Source: Melanocharis versteri (Eukaryota; Chordata; Aves; Passeriformes; Melanocharitidae). From it: a stretch of 64,000 bases of DNA. The translations under genes and the position numbers were made by a program. The notes beneath the pieces are model-generated. The model was not told the DNA's origin. It searched no databases and saw nothing but the letters and a program-made list of their open reading frames with translations. Below are positions 10,037 to 25,184 of this stretch, one piece after another (position 1 is the first letter of the stretch; the number at the start of each line of letters is the position of its first letter). The stretch covers positions 1,836,458-1,900,457 of the forward strand of contig VZTG01009080.1 of the NCBI GenBank assembly GCA_013397845.1, given 5' to 3'.

Positions 10037-13000
10037 CCTTAAAAAGGGGAATATATGTTTTCATGTAGGAGTTTTGCAGGCAGAACTTGACTGGGACTTT
10101 TCTTTTTGTCTGTCCATTTTCTATTAAATGACTCTTCTCAACATAGTCTTCTAGATAACTTCACAGTTAGAATTTAGTCCTTCACCTAGGCTTTAGTCTG
10201 CCACTATCCCATTCCAAACAGGCTTACTAAAACCAAAGGGCTTTGTACTACGACATTAGCTAATACATCTAATGGGTAACAGAATCAATTTCCCTGTGCA
10301 CTTTTGAAATTTTCTTAAAAGAAAATTCAGTTAAATCTTCAAAGAGCTTCTTATGTATCTTGCGTCATTGAATGTGAGATCTATTCCAATATTTGGCAAC
10401 AGCCTGGGCCACTCTGTGTTACTTTCCTTTACACTGGGTAGCCCAGTTCTCCACAATTTACCCTAGGTAACGTAATGGCATGTGCCAACCACTATTACTC
10501 ATTAAATGGAATTTTTTTCAACGTGCTATCATGGAACTTACTACAATAGCTGCAATTCCAGCCTCACAGAAGGTAGATTAAATGAGCCTGGTAGTATTTG
10601 CAGCCTACATATTTCCACTTCTCCATGTCCTACTATCTTCATGAAGCAGTTTGCCACTGTTTCCTCTGTGATAATGTGTCTTCTGATGCTTTTCTGTGAA
10701 GTAGCACTGCTATGTTCATTTCTTTGGTTTCCTTGTCTTTCTGTACATGGCCATGTTCTTCACATGTTTTCTTTTAAGGGAGTGTTAGATTTACCCAGTA
10801 CACACATCTGTCCTTGTATTATGTTGAGATTCATGTCTTTTTTAATTCTGGGGCCAGGGCATATTGTTCCTACTCACATCTCCACCTAATTCAAATTAAT
10901 TTCTTTTGTTGGGAATATGAGTAGAAGATACTGCACAATGAAGCAAAATTTGGCGCCCTGAAACTTTGAAGAACTTTAAAATGTTTGTCCGGCTGGGATT
11001 ACTGCACACTCACATGTTGAACGCTTCAGTTCATCAACTTCAGCTCTTGGGCCTGTTATACATACAACTAGTTCCACTCCTAGTTACTTTGTGCCTGGAA
11101 ACTCTTTCAGGCTGATCTTGGTTTTCCATACTTTTTCAAAATAGCAGTATATTACTTTTCCCAAAAACCTGTATCAAAAACCCATTCATTTAGTAGCTAA
11201 TGTTTTCTATGCAACAAGCAAATTGTAACAAAGACCAATCAAATTTTGCTATTATTTTAATGGAACAACTCACATATAATGCCAAGATGGAAGAGAAGCT
11301 CAGATGAGTACAACAAGTAGCCTTTTCTTCACAAGTATAAGTAGCTTTGCATTTATATCTCTAGTGTTAAATGAGAGAATAATAAAGAGGTCATAGACCA
11401 CATGATAAGCAACCGATATAGAAATCATGGCAATAGTAGTGTTAAGCACAAACACAGGCACTACCAGAATTAAACACAATAGAAAAGATAAGAATTTAGG
11501 ATACTGTATTTTAAAAATATACATCATAAGGAAACAGAATCATACTTCCGTGCAATCAACAATCATGAGCTTTTTTTTTTTTTGCAAGGATTTACTTACC
11601 TGAAGTCCAGAGCATCTGAGGGAAGCCAAGCAGTGTGTCCCCGGGCTCAGCTTCTTGTTAGACTCAGGAAATACTTAATCAAGTTCAGTTGTTGAGGTTG
11701 GGGATCTCCTGAAGTCAGAAATATCATCTAGTCAATGTTAGTGTGTATGAATGTCCCAAGCAGATTTTCAGCTTACCCCTACTCCACGGTCTTAGAAAAA
11801 AGTGGAATATCTTATTACTTCTAAAGCTTGCCATAGGGCTCCAAAAGAGGAATGAAAATGACCCTTAGCACATCCTGATAAGTGCAGCTGTAAAAGAACT
11901 CATCTTTTTCACTGAGCACAGATATTCTAATTTGTACAGAATCACTCCCGATTTACACTGGTATGGGCAAAATCAAAAGGCTGTAGTGACTGTATCATCC
12001 CTTTTTCCTCAGAGCAAGACACCTGTCTCTTTTCTTAAACCATAAATTTTTCAGTGCACTTTTTGTGGTACAAGTCACAGTACACATTGGAACAAGCGTG
12101 AGATAATCGAAGTATATCTATATTTCTGTGTGTCTCAGACCTGCTCCCGTTCTAGAGGCCACCTAACCCAGCAGCAGCTGCATCCATACCATTTCAAACT
12201 CTTTCACTCTCTTGGAAGAGGACAGTTACATTCAAAGGGAATTTAGGGGCCCTTGCCCTCCAAATCCTTCTTGGATGTTGAATGGGAGTGTGTCTCTCAG
12301 CCTGTGTCAAAGCTACCCATGAAGATGTTGCAGTCTGATGAGGCAATTCCTGGCTGCTTGCCCTGGTCCTGGTCAGCTCGAGGAGACCATCAATGCCTAG
12401 GAGGACAAACATTTCTTTCCTGAGGAGAAAACCGCACTTTTAGGTGGAATAATTTTCTATCCTGCCTTTATGTATCCGTAGTTTTGGAGTAACTGGAATG
12501 GACTCTTTATCAGACCACTCTGTTCAGCATCTTTCTCTCTCGTTATTAGGAATTTGACTCATCTTATGTGATTTCTTAGGTCACATCTCATGCTCCCGGG
12601 AAGCTGGGCTTCTTCCATCAGCTCTCAAGTGTGAAAAGAGAGTCGCTCCTTGTAAGTTTTCTGAGGGATTCAGTGAAGCTGCCAGAACATCTTTTAGCAC
12701 CTGTTTATTCATTGTTTTATCTAGGTATGTTATCTAGCCCACTCTTGTCCCAGCATAAGAATGTTATTCACAGTTATTCAGGAATAATATTTCCCGAATA
12801 CTTGTGTAGACAGAGTAGTCCCTTAAGTAATGAGTTCAATTAAGCTAAGATACACTATGTAGCAATTCAATAACAAAAGTCCTGGGAGGCAGAAGGAGAA
12901 GAGGCTTGCCAATTGCTTACACACAGTATGCTGGATGACAGCTAAAGACTCCGTGCTGTGGCATATTTGGCACATGCTGGCCTTCAGTTATGCCTAGCAA

Positions 13001-15020
13001 CTCCCAAGGTTTGAGCAGTTCCTTACTAAGGTTTTAATCAAGGAAAAAAAGTAGCATGGTGTGCAAATTAGTAAGACAACAGGCTCCATTTGAAATCTCT
13101 TTGGGGATGTTCAATCTTACAGAATACCAGCATCCAAGAAAATCAATTTATCTTCAATTTTTGCCTAAAAAAATGTCAATAGACAGTTTAATTTAGCAAT
13201 TCACTACCCTGAATACTGAGTATTGGATTCAGAACTGTAACTTAAGAAAAACACTCTCAAAACTTGAAATGCATAAAATTTGGCAGACTTGAATTAGGAA
13301 TTACAATGGATTCAGCATTTGGTCTGCATTTCTCATTTCCATTGTTAAAACATTTAAATATTTATTCTAAGAAGATCAGTTAGCTGCATTTTAAATGGGC
13401 TAAACATCCTGCCATGTTCTTGAAATAACATACCACCACCATGTGTTCTTTTGAGAGAATAATACATTGCAAAAATGCCTAGAAATCTTCTCTGGCTCTG
13501 CCTGTAGCCTAGTGAGATTACTCTTCTCAGTTTCCATTTACATTTCAAGATCCTTTTGAGAAACCTTTCTTGTAAAATGTTGCTCATTTTTTAGAGAAAA
13601 TTCCTGCAAGATTTAAAACCTACTTCAAGTCATTATAATGACTATTCTAATGAAAACAAAACCCAGAACCTAGCAACAGTACACTAAAATAATACAAAAT
13701 TGAAGGATTCTTATGCCAATACCTCTGAGTCATCTGCTTTTCAAGCTCCTGGTTTTGTGATAGCAATGGGATTCTGCCTGCCAGAGCATTAAGCATTCTT
13801 CTGCAGTTTCTGAGGAGGTGACTGCCAGTCAAACCTCTTGACTGCTGCTGGGGTTACGTCTTCAGAGGCTTGAGATATTGATATGGATTTCTTAGCATTG
13901 ATTTTTATGGAGAATGTTAAAATGTAAAGTTTCACTCAAATGCTTCAAATGAATTACCTTATTATAGTTGTCTTGAGCCACAGAAGAAAAGGAAAACTTT
14001 GAATAAGAGCCAAAAGCAGATTTCAACTGCTGAAATTAGGCCACAGCTTTAGAGTTTGTGCTGATAGGCTATTCATGATCTACAAAGGTTAGAACTTGCC
14101 CACTGGGTTCGGATCCTTGAGCAATACCATACCTGATTGTTGAACAAAGCACCCAGTAAAAGCAAGACCCTAACAGGGTATCAGAAAACAGAAAAAAGCC
14201 CCTGTTTGTCCACTGCAAGACAGATATTTGAGTGTTCTCCTGAGCCCTTAAAGTTGATGTACTATAGTTTTCATGATTAGAGCATTACAGTAGAGCTGAA
14301 ACTCTGCCAGGGATTTCAATATGGATTTTTTGTGCTTTGTTTTTAACTCATCTATATGCCAGTTCATTAACTTGAGGTAAGCTTTTCTCAGCTTGTATTT
14401 GACTTCTACTATCATTATTCTTATAACTGGCTTCTGTCCATGCTATTTTGTACCCTGGCAAGTTGTACTGTTCTGTTCACAGGATGTATTACTGAATAAC
14501 TAGTTGTAATGTAAGTGAAAGCATTCAGAGAAATCACAAACACCCATCACGTTGCTGTTTTTATTTGTTAAGATGTCAGATACTGTACTCCTTTAAATTC
14601 TTACCTTTGGCTGAAAAGGGTAGATTTGTCTCCATTTTTTTCTTCCCATGTGTACCTACGAGTAGGGCACAGCCACTAAAATGACCATGTACTTAGTAGC
14701 TGATTCTCTGTTCTAAAACCAAACTCCCACTGGCTTGTGCCTGAATCTGAAGTTTGCATTTCTCCCAGAGTGGTGTAACCACATCATATAGCCCTCCATG
14801 AGTTCTTTTGTGGTTAATATGTAGGAACTGGGATGGCAGGTTTTTCCTCTCAGAATGATTCGGAGATTTTAGTGACTTATTAAAACATTGCTACCGAAAT
14901 GACCACAAAAGATTGTTTTAAGTTGCAGCAAAACCTGGAGGCAATAACTGGCATAAAGTGATGTAGGCAGCCTTACCAGAGCACAGAAGTAAGTAAGCAG
15001 ATGATGGAAAATTTGCTCAG

Positions 15021-15041
15021 GGGAAGGAAGGAAGGAAGGAA
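15021..15041 (+). repeat. (GGAA)n microsatellite next to an ambiguous base
   Basis: About five GGAA units end in an N at 15042, probably an unresolved repeat length in the assembly. GGAA microsatellites can bind ETS-family proteins, but this one is very short. Confidence 0.9.
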
Positions 15042-18000
15042 NTACAATTTATTCCTTGTCTTAGTATTTCACACTCTGAAAAACACTCATTTTTAGTTAT
15101 CAGCCCTGGTTTTGCCTCAATGTCAAACTTTAAAGCTATAATTGCTCCACTGACTGCTATAAATGATGTCCTATTGCAAGTTACAGTAGTACAGTAACAA
15201 ATTACCTGGGCCCATTCTGAATATAAAAAGTGCATCTCAGCTAAACAAAGCTCTTATCTAGGATGATTACCAGCACTTCAGGACTCATTGCCTGTGTTCT
15301 GATATCATAAAATTGTTCTTTCAGCCCTACTGAAGGCTCAACTGTTGCTGCAGCTGTAGTAGACTGTGTATTTGATGGATGTGTTGTAATTTGGCTTTAT
15401 TTTCTTTGAAGAAACTGGGTGGACTTCCTGAGGAAAATTCTTGAAATGCTGCTGAACAGATTCACGGAGAGACAGACTGATGAACTCCAGCAGAGCCATT
15501 GCAGATATGCTCAGTTTGTATCTTTCAGAGACCAAAAGGCTGAACAAAAGGCCTGGAAGCAGACAGCCACGCCTGAGGGGTGATGGAAAAAATATCATAG
15601 CGGTGTGGGAAACTCAGCGGATGTTTCTGCTTCTCAGTTAGTGAACTGGCTGGGATGATGGTCACACCTAAAAAGCTGCTGTAGGTAGAAAATTGAACGT
15701 AACACAGTTGATATTGTTCTCTCTAGTTTCTCTAAGGGTATTTTTCTACTTAAAAGCTTGTTGTTCAAATAAAATCTTTTATTCAAATAAAAATTAGCTT
15801 TCCTGAGCCGGGGTGGGGAAGAGACTTAGGAGGAGGCAGGTGGTTGAAACAGAGCCTTGTGACTTTCTGCATATGCTCAACAGGGCAGCTTTCTTAGGCC
15901 ACCACCAGCTCTAATAAATGCTCTCTTCCCTCATTCATTCAGCCAGAGTACAAACACAAACAGAACCTCTTTCTGAACTGTTTTGAGCTTCTGCAGTTCC
16001 AAGTGTCTGCACAGGTAGGGTAAGAAGGTGATGAGGAAGGCTTGCATCTGTCCTAGAGAACAGTAAAGTAAAGGAGATCTGAGGTAGCAAAGCGAATGGT
16101 GAGGAATATCTACCCTCACTAGTAGGCATGGCCCATGCTTGGGCCGGAGGTGAAGGCATTTCTTCCAACACACAGCTCATTGCAGCTAACTGCCTCCAGC
16201 TTGATTTCTGACTTTCTGACAATATTTGAAACTAATCAAAAAATAACACCGATGGAGAGCAAGGCTTTCCACTCCTGTAGATCTTCTTCCCGTGCAGAAT
16301 GGACTCTAACTGACCCTAAAGTTGCATCTGCCTTTATATGGTGCCAAATCCAATTTAAAATAGTGATCACATACATAGTTGAGAAGGGGGGAGCAGGATG
16401 CTGGGAGAAGCTCATACCTATCACCTCTAAGTCTCCCTGGGTCTGGATTAGTTTGCTTTAGAGGCATAATTAACGCTGCTGTTACTCCCTGCTGGATGAA
16501 GTAGCTGGGAATTTTAAAAAAAAGGTTGAAATTGGATGAAATGAAAATATTCACTATAGACAGGAAGAATTCATTTATTTATGGGCATTGATCAACCCTG
16601 TTCTTGCACATGTGCAAGCATATTTTGTACCTGTACTCAAATCACAATGATAGATTTTAAAAACGCATCTAAAGAAAGAGCAAATAACTGTTTAACTACC
16701 CCATTTCTGAAACACCTTTATTTTCTACAATGATAACCTGTGTTTTCCTATGCCACAAACATCTGAATTCAGCTGTCTGGGTTTTGCTTTCTTCTGTACC
16801 CCTTGCTTATGCCACTTTTAGGATTGATCTGCCTATCTAATGCTACTGAATTCCTGAATATGTGCACATTTTCAACCCTCCTCCCCCACCCTTTTTTCCT
16901 CCTTTAGTTACTACCACAGTTTGTGAACCATTATAACTCCTCTTCTGCTGGTTTAATTAAATTTACCTATGGAAAACAAAGACATGAGATCTGGCAGTCA
17001 GGGAGCTCAGGGACACAAGGTGGTCTGTTACTGAATAAAGTGATGCTTGAGAGGTGCTATTCTTTATGCATCGTCATGATCATCAGATAAGGAAGAATCA
17101 TATGACACATTGCAAGAATGCTTTGAGGAAAGTGAAATTCTAATCCTTTCCCAACATAATCATAATGATGTAAATGTATCCCTTTATGTGGTGTAAAATT
17201 GATTTTTCCTTCCTGTTAACAGCTGTACAATTTCTGTTCTGCACACATTTTTCTTCAAAACTGCCTAGTTCTCTCTGAGTACATTGTTGTTCTTTCCCTC
17301 ATCTCTTCTTTAAACTCATTCATTTTTTATTTATTTTATTTGCCATCCTGACCCTTGGTAAGGTTAAAATGATTATTCAGCAGTTGTGCACTGTTGAATT
17401 ACCCATCTTTTGTTCCATGGTCTATTTTGTTGTTAGTGTACTCCATAGACGCCTTTGACTCAATTAGCGCTGATATTGTTAATCTCTGGGCTACTCAAGA
17501 CGAATTCCCAAACTGTATAGAGATGACATTGGTCTTTTCTATTCTTAAAAGACTAATTCTTTTGACAGAAATCCAGGAAACTTCAATCTGTGAATGAATA
17601 AGGTAAAAAGGACAGAGCAATGATGTGATACTTTTTATCACACTGACATTGTAACTTGATTCTATTATAACTTCTCTTAGGAATCTGATATCCTAGACCA
17701 ATAAAAAGTATGGCAGCCTTTATTTTATGTAACAAAAATCTAGCTTGTTCATGTACACTGCTGGACCTTAGCTGCCAGAATGTGGTCAAAGGAGTGCAAA
17801 GGGCTGTGCTCTGTTCTCAGAAATAACTTGTGTGCATAAGGAGTCCCAGAGATGTCCCATGATACAAGGAAATTTTACTGATTTACTATCTTGATAGGGG
17901 AAGGGGGCAAACTATTGTGCTGCTGAGTTCTCACGGGAAGGCAGGTGTGCTGAAATAGAGGTGTCTCACAAACTCACTGGACTTTTCCAGCCCTGGAACT

Positions 18001-19135
18001 GAAGTAAAGCCTAAGGTTTGCTTTAGAGGCTCAGTGAGAGGCCTTAACATACATTTGGGCATATGCGCTTGGATCAAAAATGCCAAGAGCAGCACCCATC
18101 AGGACCTCAGGGGAGGTGACTACCCATAAATACCACCTGCTTTCAGCACCGACTGCACTCTAATAATTCAACACTGTAAAGCTAAAGTGCATGAAAAGCA
18201 GGTAAAAGGAGGATTTTTCCATTTACTCCCTGGTCTCATTGTAGATTTAATATCATAATTTTAATGCTAATGTGAATGTTAATTGTTTAAGCCCACCTCT
18301 CAGTTTTCTCCTGCTTTTCTGGCCTTCCCCTCCTCAACCTCCCCATAGATCTGACTCCCGCCTATTCTGTGTTTACCTGCCACGTCTCTCCCTAATCTGG
18401 GTCTGCCAACTCACATTCCCCTAAGCTTTGACACTATATTCAAACCTCACACCTGCTTTTATACTGGAATATATCTCATTCCCTTGGCTCCACTCACACT
18501 AGTCCAGGAGAAGTCAGTTCCTTAGACCAAGATTCATTCCAGTTGCAGAGCATCCAACTGGATCTTCTGAGTGAACTAGTTATGGCTTCAGCCTGATTAG
18601 GTGGCTCGGATAGGCCTTAGATACCTGGCATGAAGGAGATTATTCAAAAAGGAGGATTAGACAGATAATAGCTAAATTGGCAGGGAGGCTAATCCTGTGC
18701 ACGTGCAAGAGGGACAACTTAGCTGTCAAGGGACTTTTTCCTCTCTCATCTGTGTGGCTGCTGGGATAAGACAGGTGGGGAGGCCTGCGAGGTGAGGTGG
18801 GTGTGTGGAAGCAAGTGGGGTTTAGGTGTAGCTCCAGCAGCTCTCAGTCCCACTGTTGGCCTTCACAGCACTCCTAAAATGGGAGCAGGCCCAACCATTT
18901 AGAGAAGAATACAGATCTTGGACTAAGAGCCATCAGTCAACTTTCAGCATTTAAAAAAATACACACGAATAGATTTGTATGTAATATAGATATGTATCCA
19001 TATGACCTTATAAGATACTTTATGTCTGTATGGCAGTTCCATCTGTCTGAAACAAAGTTACTGGGCTACTATAAAATTCCTGCTTCCAATGCAAGTGCAA
19101 AAACAGCCAGGGATGTTCTTTCTCTCCTTTTTTGT

Positions 19136-19138
<3 letters not shown>

Positions 19139-19165
<27 letters not shown>
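19139..19165 (+). repeat. Poly-T tract of 27 bases
   Basis: An uninterrupted T homopolymer following a T-rich stretch. No retroposed gene or SINE body could be recognised beside it on either strand, so I treat it as a simple repeat. A second, shorter T-rich tract lies near 19310-19330. Confidence 0.9.
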
Positions 19166-19166
<1 letters not shown>

Positions 19167-22100
19167 GGTGAAGTGGCAGCAGCAGAAGTGGTAATGACAT
19201 CAATAATACAGAAAAATTTCATGTTTGGTCATAGGTACCTCAATCACTTACGACTTTCAGTTGTGCTAGAACACTGAGACTTGTATTTGCCAAAAGGACC
19301 ATATTCTTCCTTTTTTTTTTTTTCTTTTTAAGACTTTTTAACTGTCTGTCTTTGACCATGGCCTCTTTTTATTTAATGTGACATCTTCACCAGTTGTCCT
19401 AGCAGTATACTGATTAGAGCAGATTTTATTTGTCTAATACTCTTCATTTGTAGTTTTAGGAATTATCATGATTTGGTTCTCATTGTTCCATATTGATCCT
19501 AGTCCTCTTTTTCTCATCTTATTATACTTCCCTTCAAAGGATGCAATGTCTTTTGTTTTGCAATATTCTCTGCATTATTCAACCTTACTTACCTTCAAAT
19601 ATTCTTAATTTACAACACAAAATCATATTTGTTCCATTTTAATTTTTGTGTTTGGCTATTATCTAACTTGCAAGTGCAGAGGTCTCAGGTATCTGCTATG
19701 GTATTTTCTTTTCAGTGGCAATTCTTTTTGCCTTTCAGATAGCTGACCATTTTACATAAGCAAAGAAGAGCTAAAAATGACTAAGATTTCACCCTAAATT
19801 TTTAGTTTATTCTAACTGAAACAATATGTGCAGTTTTAATTTACATACTTCCATATGAGAAGCTTTCAGAGACTCTGAAAAATTAATGTTTTAATAATTT
19901 ATTTATATTTTTTGTTATTATTAATTTTGGGGCAATGGATCTAATCTTTCAGAGTACTTTAACATTTCATCTGGCTTAAAATCAAGTTTCTCTTTCCAAA
20001 TTCATACCCCATAGATCAAAACTTTGCCCTTAACTTGCACGGTTTAACTACATGCAGCCTTCATAAGCTAACCAGTTGCACTGGAAATCATGAAGTGAGG
20101 TATGTTTATGAGCTGTTTACGGCACTATATGATGCTTTTTGCAGTTAAATTGGGGTTTTGAATTTTTAATACCTGGAAGAAGGACCAAAACCATGATCTT
20201 CAGAAAGTGAAAGAGATTCATGTTCCAGACACATGCTCAGAAGTTGATACTGAACTGCCTCAGCCAAAAGATGCATGACAAAAGTCCACTAGAGTAACAA
20301 AATTACTTTCCATGCATTTCAGCTTAAAGATGCAATTGCATCAAAAATTATAATTTAGCTCTTGTCACTTACAAGAAAGCCAGCAAAGACTAGGAGCTTA
20401 TGTTAAGTTAGGATGTCATCTCAGAACTCTGTGCTGCTTGTTTTACATTACGGAAAAATAGAGGGGCTCAGTACCTCTTTCCCCTTACTTGTGGCCTTAC
20501 TTTTGTGTTGTCTTCAAGGGAAGTCAACAACTTGATAAATCATCAGAACCATTTCCCATACTACCTTTTTTTTTTGTCCTAATCAGGTTGAATTCTCTTT
20601 CAATTGTGACAGAACTGCAAACTGGAGTCAGGTGCTTGCATAAAGATAGTTTTTAAAATGTAAACATGATGGTTTCAAATTTAAAATATGTGCCAAGTGA
20701 AGCACATTAACTTGTACTCCTTATGAGTCTCATTTACTTCTTTGCTATTTTTTTTCCTAAATCACCGAGTCCTTGCTCATTCAAGAAATAAATACATCTA
20801 ATTATTGTGATGTGGAGAAAAGAGTTTCCATTCTTGAAGTTACCCTGACTGACAATAAAACAGCAGTTCTGCTCAGAGAAAATAGCCAAAAGCATTGTAA
20901 TTATTCTGCTATTGCATTTTCTATGTGCTTGGGTTTGAACCGTAATTATTTACTTCGTTTTTAGACTTGCCTATATTTACCCATGGTCAGAATTTTCTGC
21001 TTTTGTTTGACTCACATTACATCTAAACATTACTGAAAATATAAACACAACTTTGCTTCAATTACTATTTTCCTTCTTTCCTAATCAGGCTTTTCTCTTC
21101 TTCATTTTTGTGGCTATTATTTGCTCCCCTTTACCCACTCTGGACTGTTTTAGTATTTCTTCTTTGTCTCCATGAAGCCCTGTCTCACTCTTTTTTTGCT
21201 GTGTCCACTTCCACATAACTGTGGGCTGCCAAGCTATCTTCCTTCACTTCCTCCTGCTTTTATCTGAGAGCCACTGAGCTGGCAAAATCACAGGAGCCCA
21301 CCCATTGACTACAGAGAGAAGCAGGTCAGGTCTCTCCACTCTCCATCCCTTGATCCTGTATGAGAGGAAAGAAGGACAAAACACTCCAATGAGTTCCTTC
21401 TTTGTGTGTCTTCTGTGTCCTGTGTTCTCTGTCTGCCTCAGTTTTGTGACCTCCTTGACATATAGGTTTGTTTGGGATTGAGATAGGAAAAATACTATTT
21501 AATGTATTCACATGTTTCAGTGAGACCATTAGTGTTGGAGTGGGCTGTTTGGGGATTTTCCCTACAGTTTCTAAACCAGTATTTAAGTAATATAGTATGA
21601 GGGAAGTTTGAGACTTGATTGCCAATCAGAAAGCTTAAGGCATTCTCATCCACATGCAAAAACATTAAACTTGCAGTTTTTTTATTAAAAGCCAGAGACA
21701 CATCTATGCTGGAGCTGAACAACTCAGCCCAAGGGAAGAAAAGATTAATCAATACATTGTTCAAAACTCACTGAACTCCACAGGGTACAGGACTGAAATG
21801 AAAATATTTCCTGATCTCAATACTCACTATACAGGAGATGAAGCAATAACGAACAGCAGTTATGGAAGATAGTAAAATTTTTGGGGAAAAAAGTGGATGA
21901 ACTAGTACACTTAGGCCACACATGAGCCATTGAGTTGGTTGGTATGCCTGAATATGCTTAGGGCATAGCTGAGGGCTTAGAACCAGAAGGATTTTTTACA
22001 AGCTGGCTGAAAGAGTTATTGATACAAGCCAATTTAGCTGCCTCAGTTGTGCTGGCATCTGTCAGGAGCCTTCTTGCTAAACAAACTTCTACTTCTCCCT

Positions 22101-25100
22101 TTCTGTGTACTGTGCTGGTGGGTTGTGTAATTGTTTTTGTAATAAAGAGGCTCCTTAAAACATCAAGAATTGCTTCTAATCTGAATTACCAAAGTTCCAC
22201 TCTGGGAATATATATCCAGATTACACTATGTTACTTTCGAAGAGGAGACAGATGTTCATGGCTGTGAAACAGATATTTCAATATATTGGTTTTCTCCTTG
22301 TGCAGTTCACTACTCAGCCAGACTTTGGGTACAAGGCAAGAGGCATATGGACAGATTTTAACTCCTGATGAAGCAAGTATGTTTACACAGGATTAGTGAA
22401 AATGAGATTTCTGTATTTTCAGGAATGCAGAAATGAATAAATATAAAATGATCCTCTTAGAACACTTCATGACGGAGCAGTAAAATGTGGAATTAAAACA
22501 TCCTATAACATAGTGCTTATATTTCTTTATGTGATACCTTTATTTAATTCTTAAAGTAAGATTCAGTAGAAAAATGCATACTAAATACATAATTCAAGGA
22601 TGAAAAGAAGGGAAAAAATACATGCTCTGGGAGTCACTTCTCATATCATCATGTCATGGCTGAATTTTAGTTACCTGAGACAGATTTCAGCAAGAAAATT
22701 AAGAAGCAAGACCTCCTGAACCATATATTCCAAACATAATTGCTGTTTGCAGCCTTTTTTTGATTGGATATGCTTGTGTGCATAGAAATAGATATGTCGT
22801 CCAGTTGACTTTAGGCTTTTTTCACATGAATATGACCTGTGTGTTAGGATATGGAAACCTCCTGAGGTACCTGCCAAAGAACTTAGCACAGGCACAACGC
22901 CAGTCATCTAAACTGTTTTCTTTTTAGTTCGTAGGGTGTCTCCTCAATCTTGTGTTGCAGCTCAGTAATAAGGAGTAACTGACTGCTAGGATTTACACTA
23001 TAATGATATTATGATAATTATATCATGTCACCTCTTGTTCATCTGCCTCACAAACAGACCTAATCTCTCCCCATGTGCAATTATTTCCTGGTGTGTGATC
23101 ACTTGCCTGTAACTCCTTCCAGTTTATTGTATTTTTGCCCTGTTTTATGAGAAGTGCTGACAGACAGTAAGCAGGATCAAAACTGAAGGGCAACTATTGA
23201 TTTGTAGGATCATATGATAAATGTCTTCTAGAAAGTGTCTTCTATTCCATCTCTTATTACTTCCTAAAACACTGTGGTTTTGGTGGTGGTGGTTTTATGT
23301 TCATTTTTAACTTACGGCTGCACATTGAGCAGATGGCTTCATTTGAGCCACACACAAGGATGTCAAGGTCTTTTCCCTGAATGTTTACAGTTAATTTAGA
23401 AAAGACCAAAACTCCCACTGAAGTCAATGGGGAAAATCAGCAAGAACAGCTGAGGAAGGCTCAGAGGCCGTAAGGATGCTACAATCTAACAGTCTTCAGT
23501 ATAATTTGGAAAAGGAAAAAGAAGGCAGATTCTTTTTCTGAGATACAACCGCATTAAAATGATAGTGCTAATAGCTTTCTTTTGGTAAAACTGGTTGTAT
23601 GTGATGTAGCTATCCATTTCTTGGAGGAGGGATGATGTAACTAGAGAATGAAGCATTATAAATAGGTCACAAAACTACGTTTCCTCATTCCACAGACCAG
23701 AAGGATGTAGGACAAAACATCCACAGCTGGATGTTTCAGCATTCTTCTGGAGGCACATGGAGCCATCGGTGTTTAGCATAACTGAGAATCACACTTAATT
23801 TAGGCGGCTGTGCATGGAATGAGGATCCATTTTAGTTATTCAGCTTTTGAGGTGTTTTCTCCTGGGTCTAACAATAATGTTGCTGAGGGCAATGACTCCT
23901 TCACACAAACCAAGGAAAAGTAACAGAGGGCAGCCTAGCAGCAGGATCCGAACGATGAATCGGGCTGTTCCCATTACTTGCCTCCTTCTCCAGAAAACTG
24001 CACAGGGAAGATGTACAACAGCATAGAACATATTTTGCTTAAATCTAGAAGTACAGAGTGTAAACAGCTATATCTCAATTCAGCTTCAGTGGTGGGAAAC
24101 AGGTACTAATTGCGCAATGACTGATGTTTGGCATCTGTGTGGCCTTGGCTCAACTAGAAGAGCAAAGGCATCCACAATACGGGACTTTACAATCCTTCCC
24201 TGAGTTAATAAACCACCAACAGTTTGTGAAGAGCTCTGGTCCTTGCCATTGCTGACCACACATGTAGCTGAAACTCCTGTAAGGTGTCAGCAACATTTCA
24301 GTAGCTCATGGAGTCCTTATGGGAACTCTCTTTAGAATTTGAATAGAAAGCATATTGTCCTCTATTAAACTCTATTTTTATTATTGTATTCTGGTATTTG
24401 GTCCCTACATTTCATCACACTTCTCAAGAACTATTTCTTTCTGTAATGCTTTTCCATGGCAATATAAATCTACTCAAAGTGGTAAGTGGAATTTGCATGA
24501 ACCTAAAATTTTGTGAAATTAATCTAATCTACGCAGTTAAAATACTACTTTTGTGTATTATTGCAGTTTTTGTTGTGCAGGTACAAAGTGAGGTTGTTTG
24601 TTGGAAATTGGCATTGCAAAAATGTCCTATTCTTTCTCTAGCTACCTTACAAGTAATTTATGCAGATTGCTTTAATAACAACTACTTATGTGCATTATAT
24701 GCTAGAACAGGTCTTTTCTTAAAAGTCCATTAGGGAATTAGGGAAAACCATATTCAGTTACTGACTCTGTTGTGTGAGTTGATGAACAATTTGACAGTTT
24801 TCTTTTTGCAAGCTTATATGTTCATAGATAACCATTCATCTCTAGTGTGGGTATTTTTCCTGTCAAAATGTTTCTTTTGCAATAGGAATTTACTTAGGGA
24901 AAAACAGGGAATTCCACGTCCAGCTGTCACAGGTCAGTAAACACCGAAAGAAAAGAAAGAATATTTCTATGAGGCTTTTGGTTTCTTATATTGACATGGC
25001 TAGACTGGGAGAAATCCTTTAAAATCTTACTAAGGGTAAGTAAAAAACCAACACATCAACATTTCAGACCAAAGGGTTAAAAGAAATTCCATCAATAATT

Positions 25101-25184
25101 AAAACATTTGTGAACTAACAGTAGCTCAGTGGCAAAACTTGTAGTTTATGAGGGGCAAAAATGTATGATAAAGCTGTTTTGAAT

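Larger units (their letters stand above)
8591..25184. other. Intergenic desert downstream of SALL3, no gene seen
   Basis: About 16.6 kb of AT-rich sequence. The frames up to 127 codons (10506-10889) have neither codon bias nor splice context I would trust. Listed separately are a CpG cluster at 9638-9900, a small tandem repeat at 10000-10036, a GGAA tract at 15021-15041 and a poly-T at 19139-19165. Deserts beside developmental regulators such as SALL genes commonly hold long-range enhancers, so unannotated function is plausible but not visible directly. One short minus-strand frame with a hydrophobic start (23840-24031) is noted in the findings. Confidence 0.55.

Noticed and set aside
10506..10889. 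127-codon plus-strand frame with hydrophobic stretches
   Set aside because: AT-rich Cys/Phe/Leu/Ser composition typical of chance frames; no splice context, promoter or family resemblance.
19139..19165. Poly-T as the tail of an antisense processed pseudogene or SINE
   Set aside because: No gene-like or SINE body was recognisable on the adjoining side and no flanking duplication was seen.
23656..23667. attataaatagg as a TATA box or MEF2 site
   Set aside because: It matches both consensus patterns, but such 10-mers are expected by chance in 64 kb of AT-rich DNA and no gene start lies nearby.
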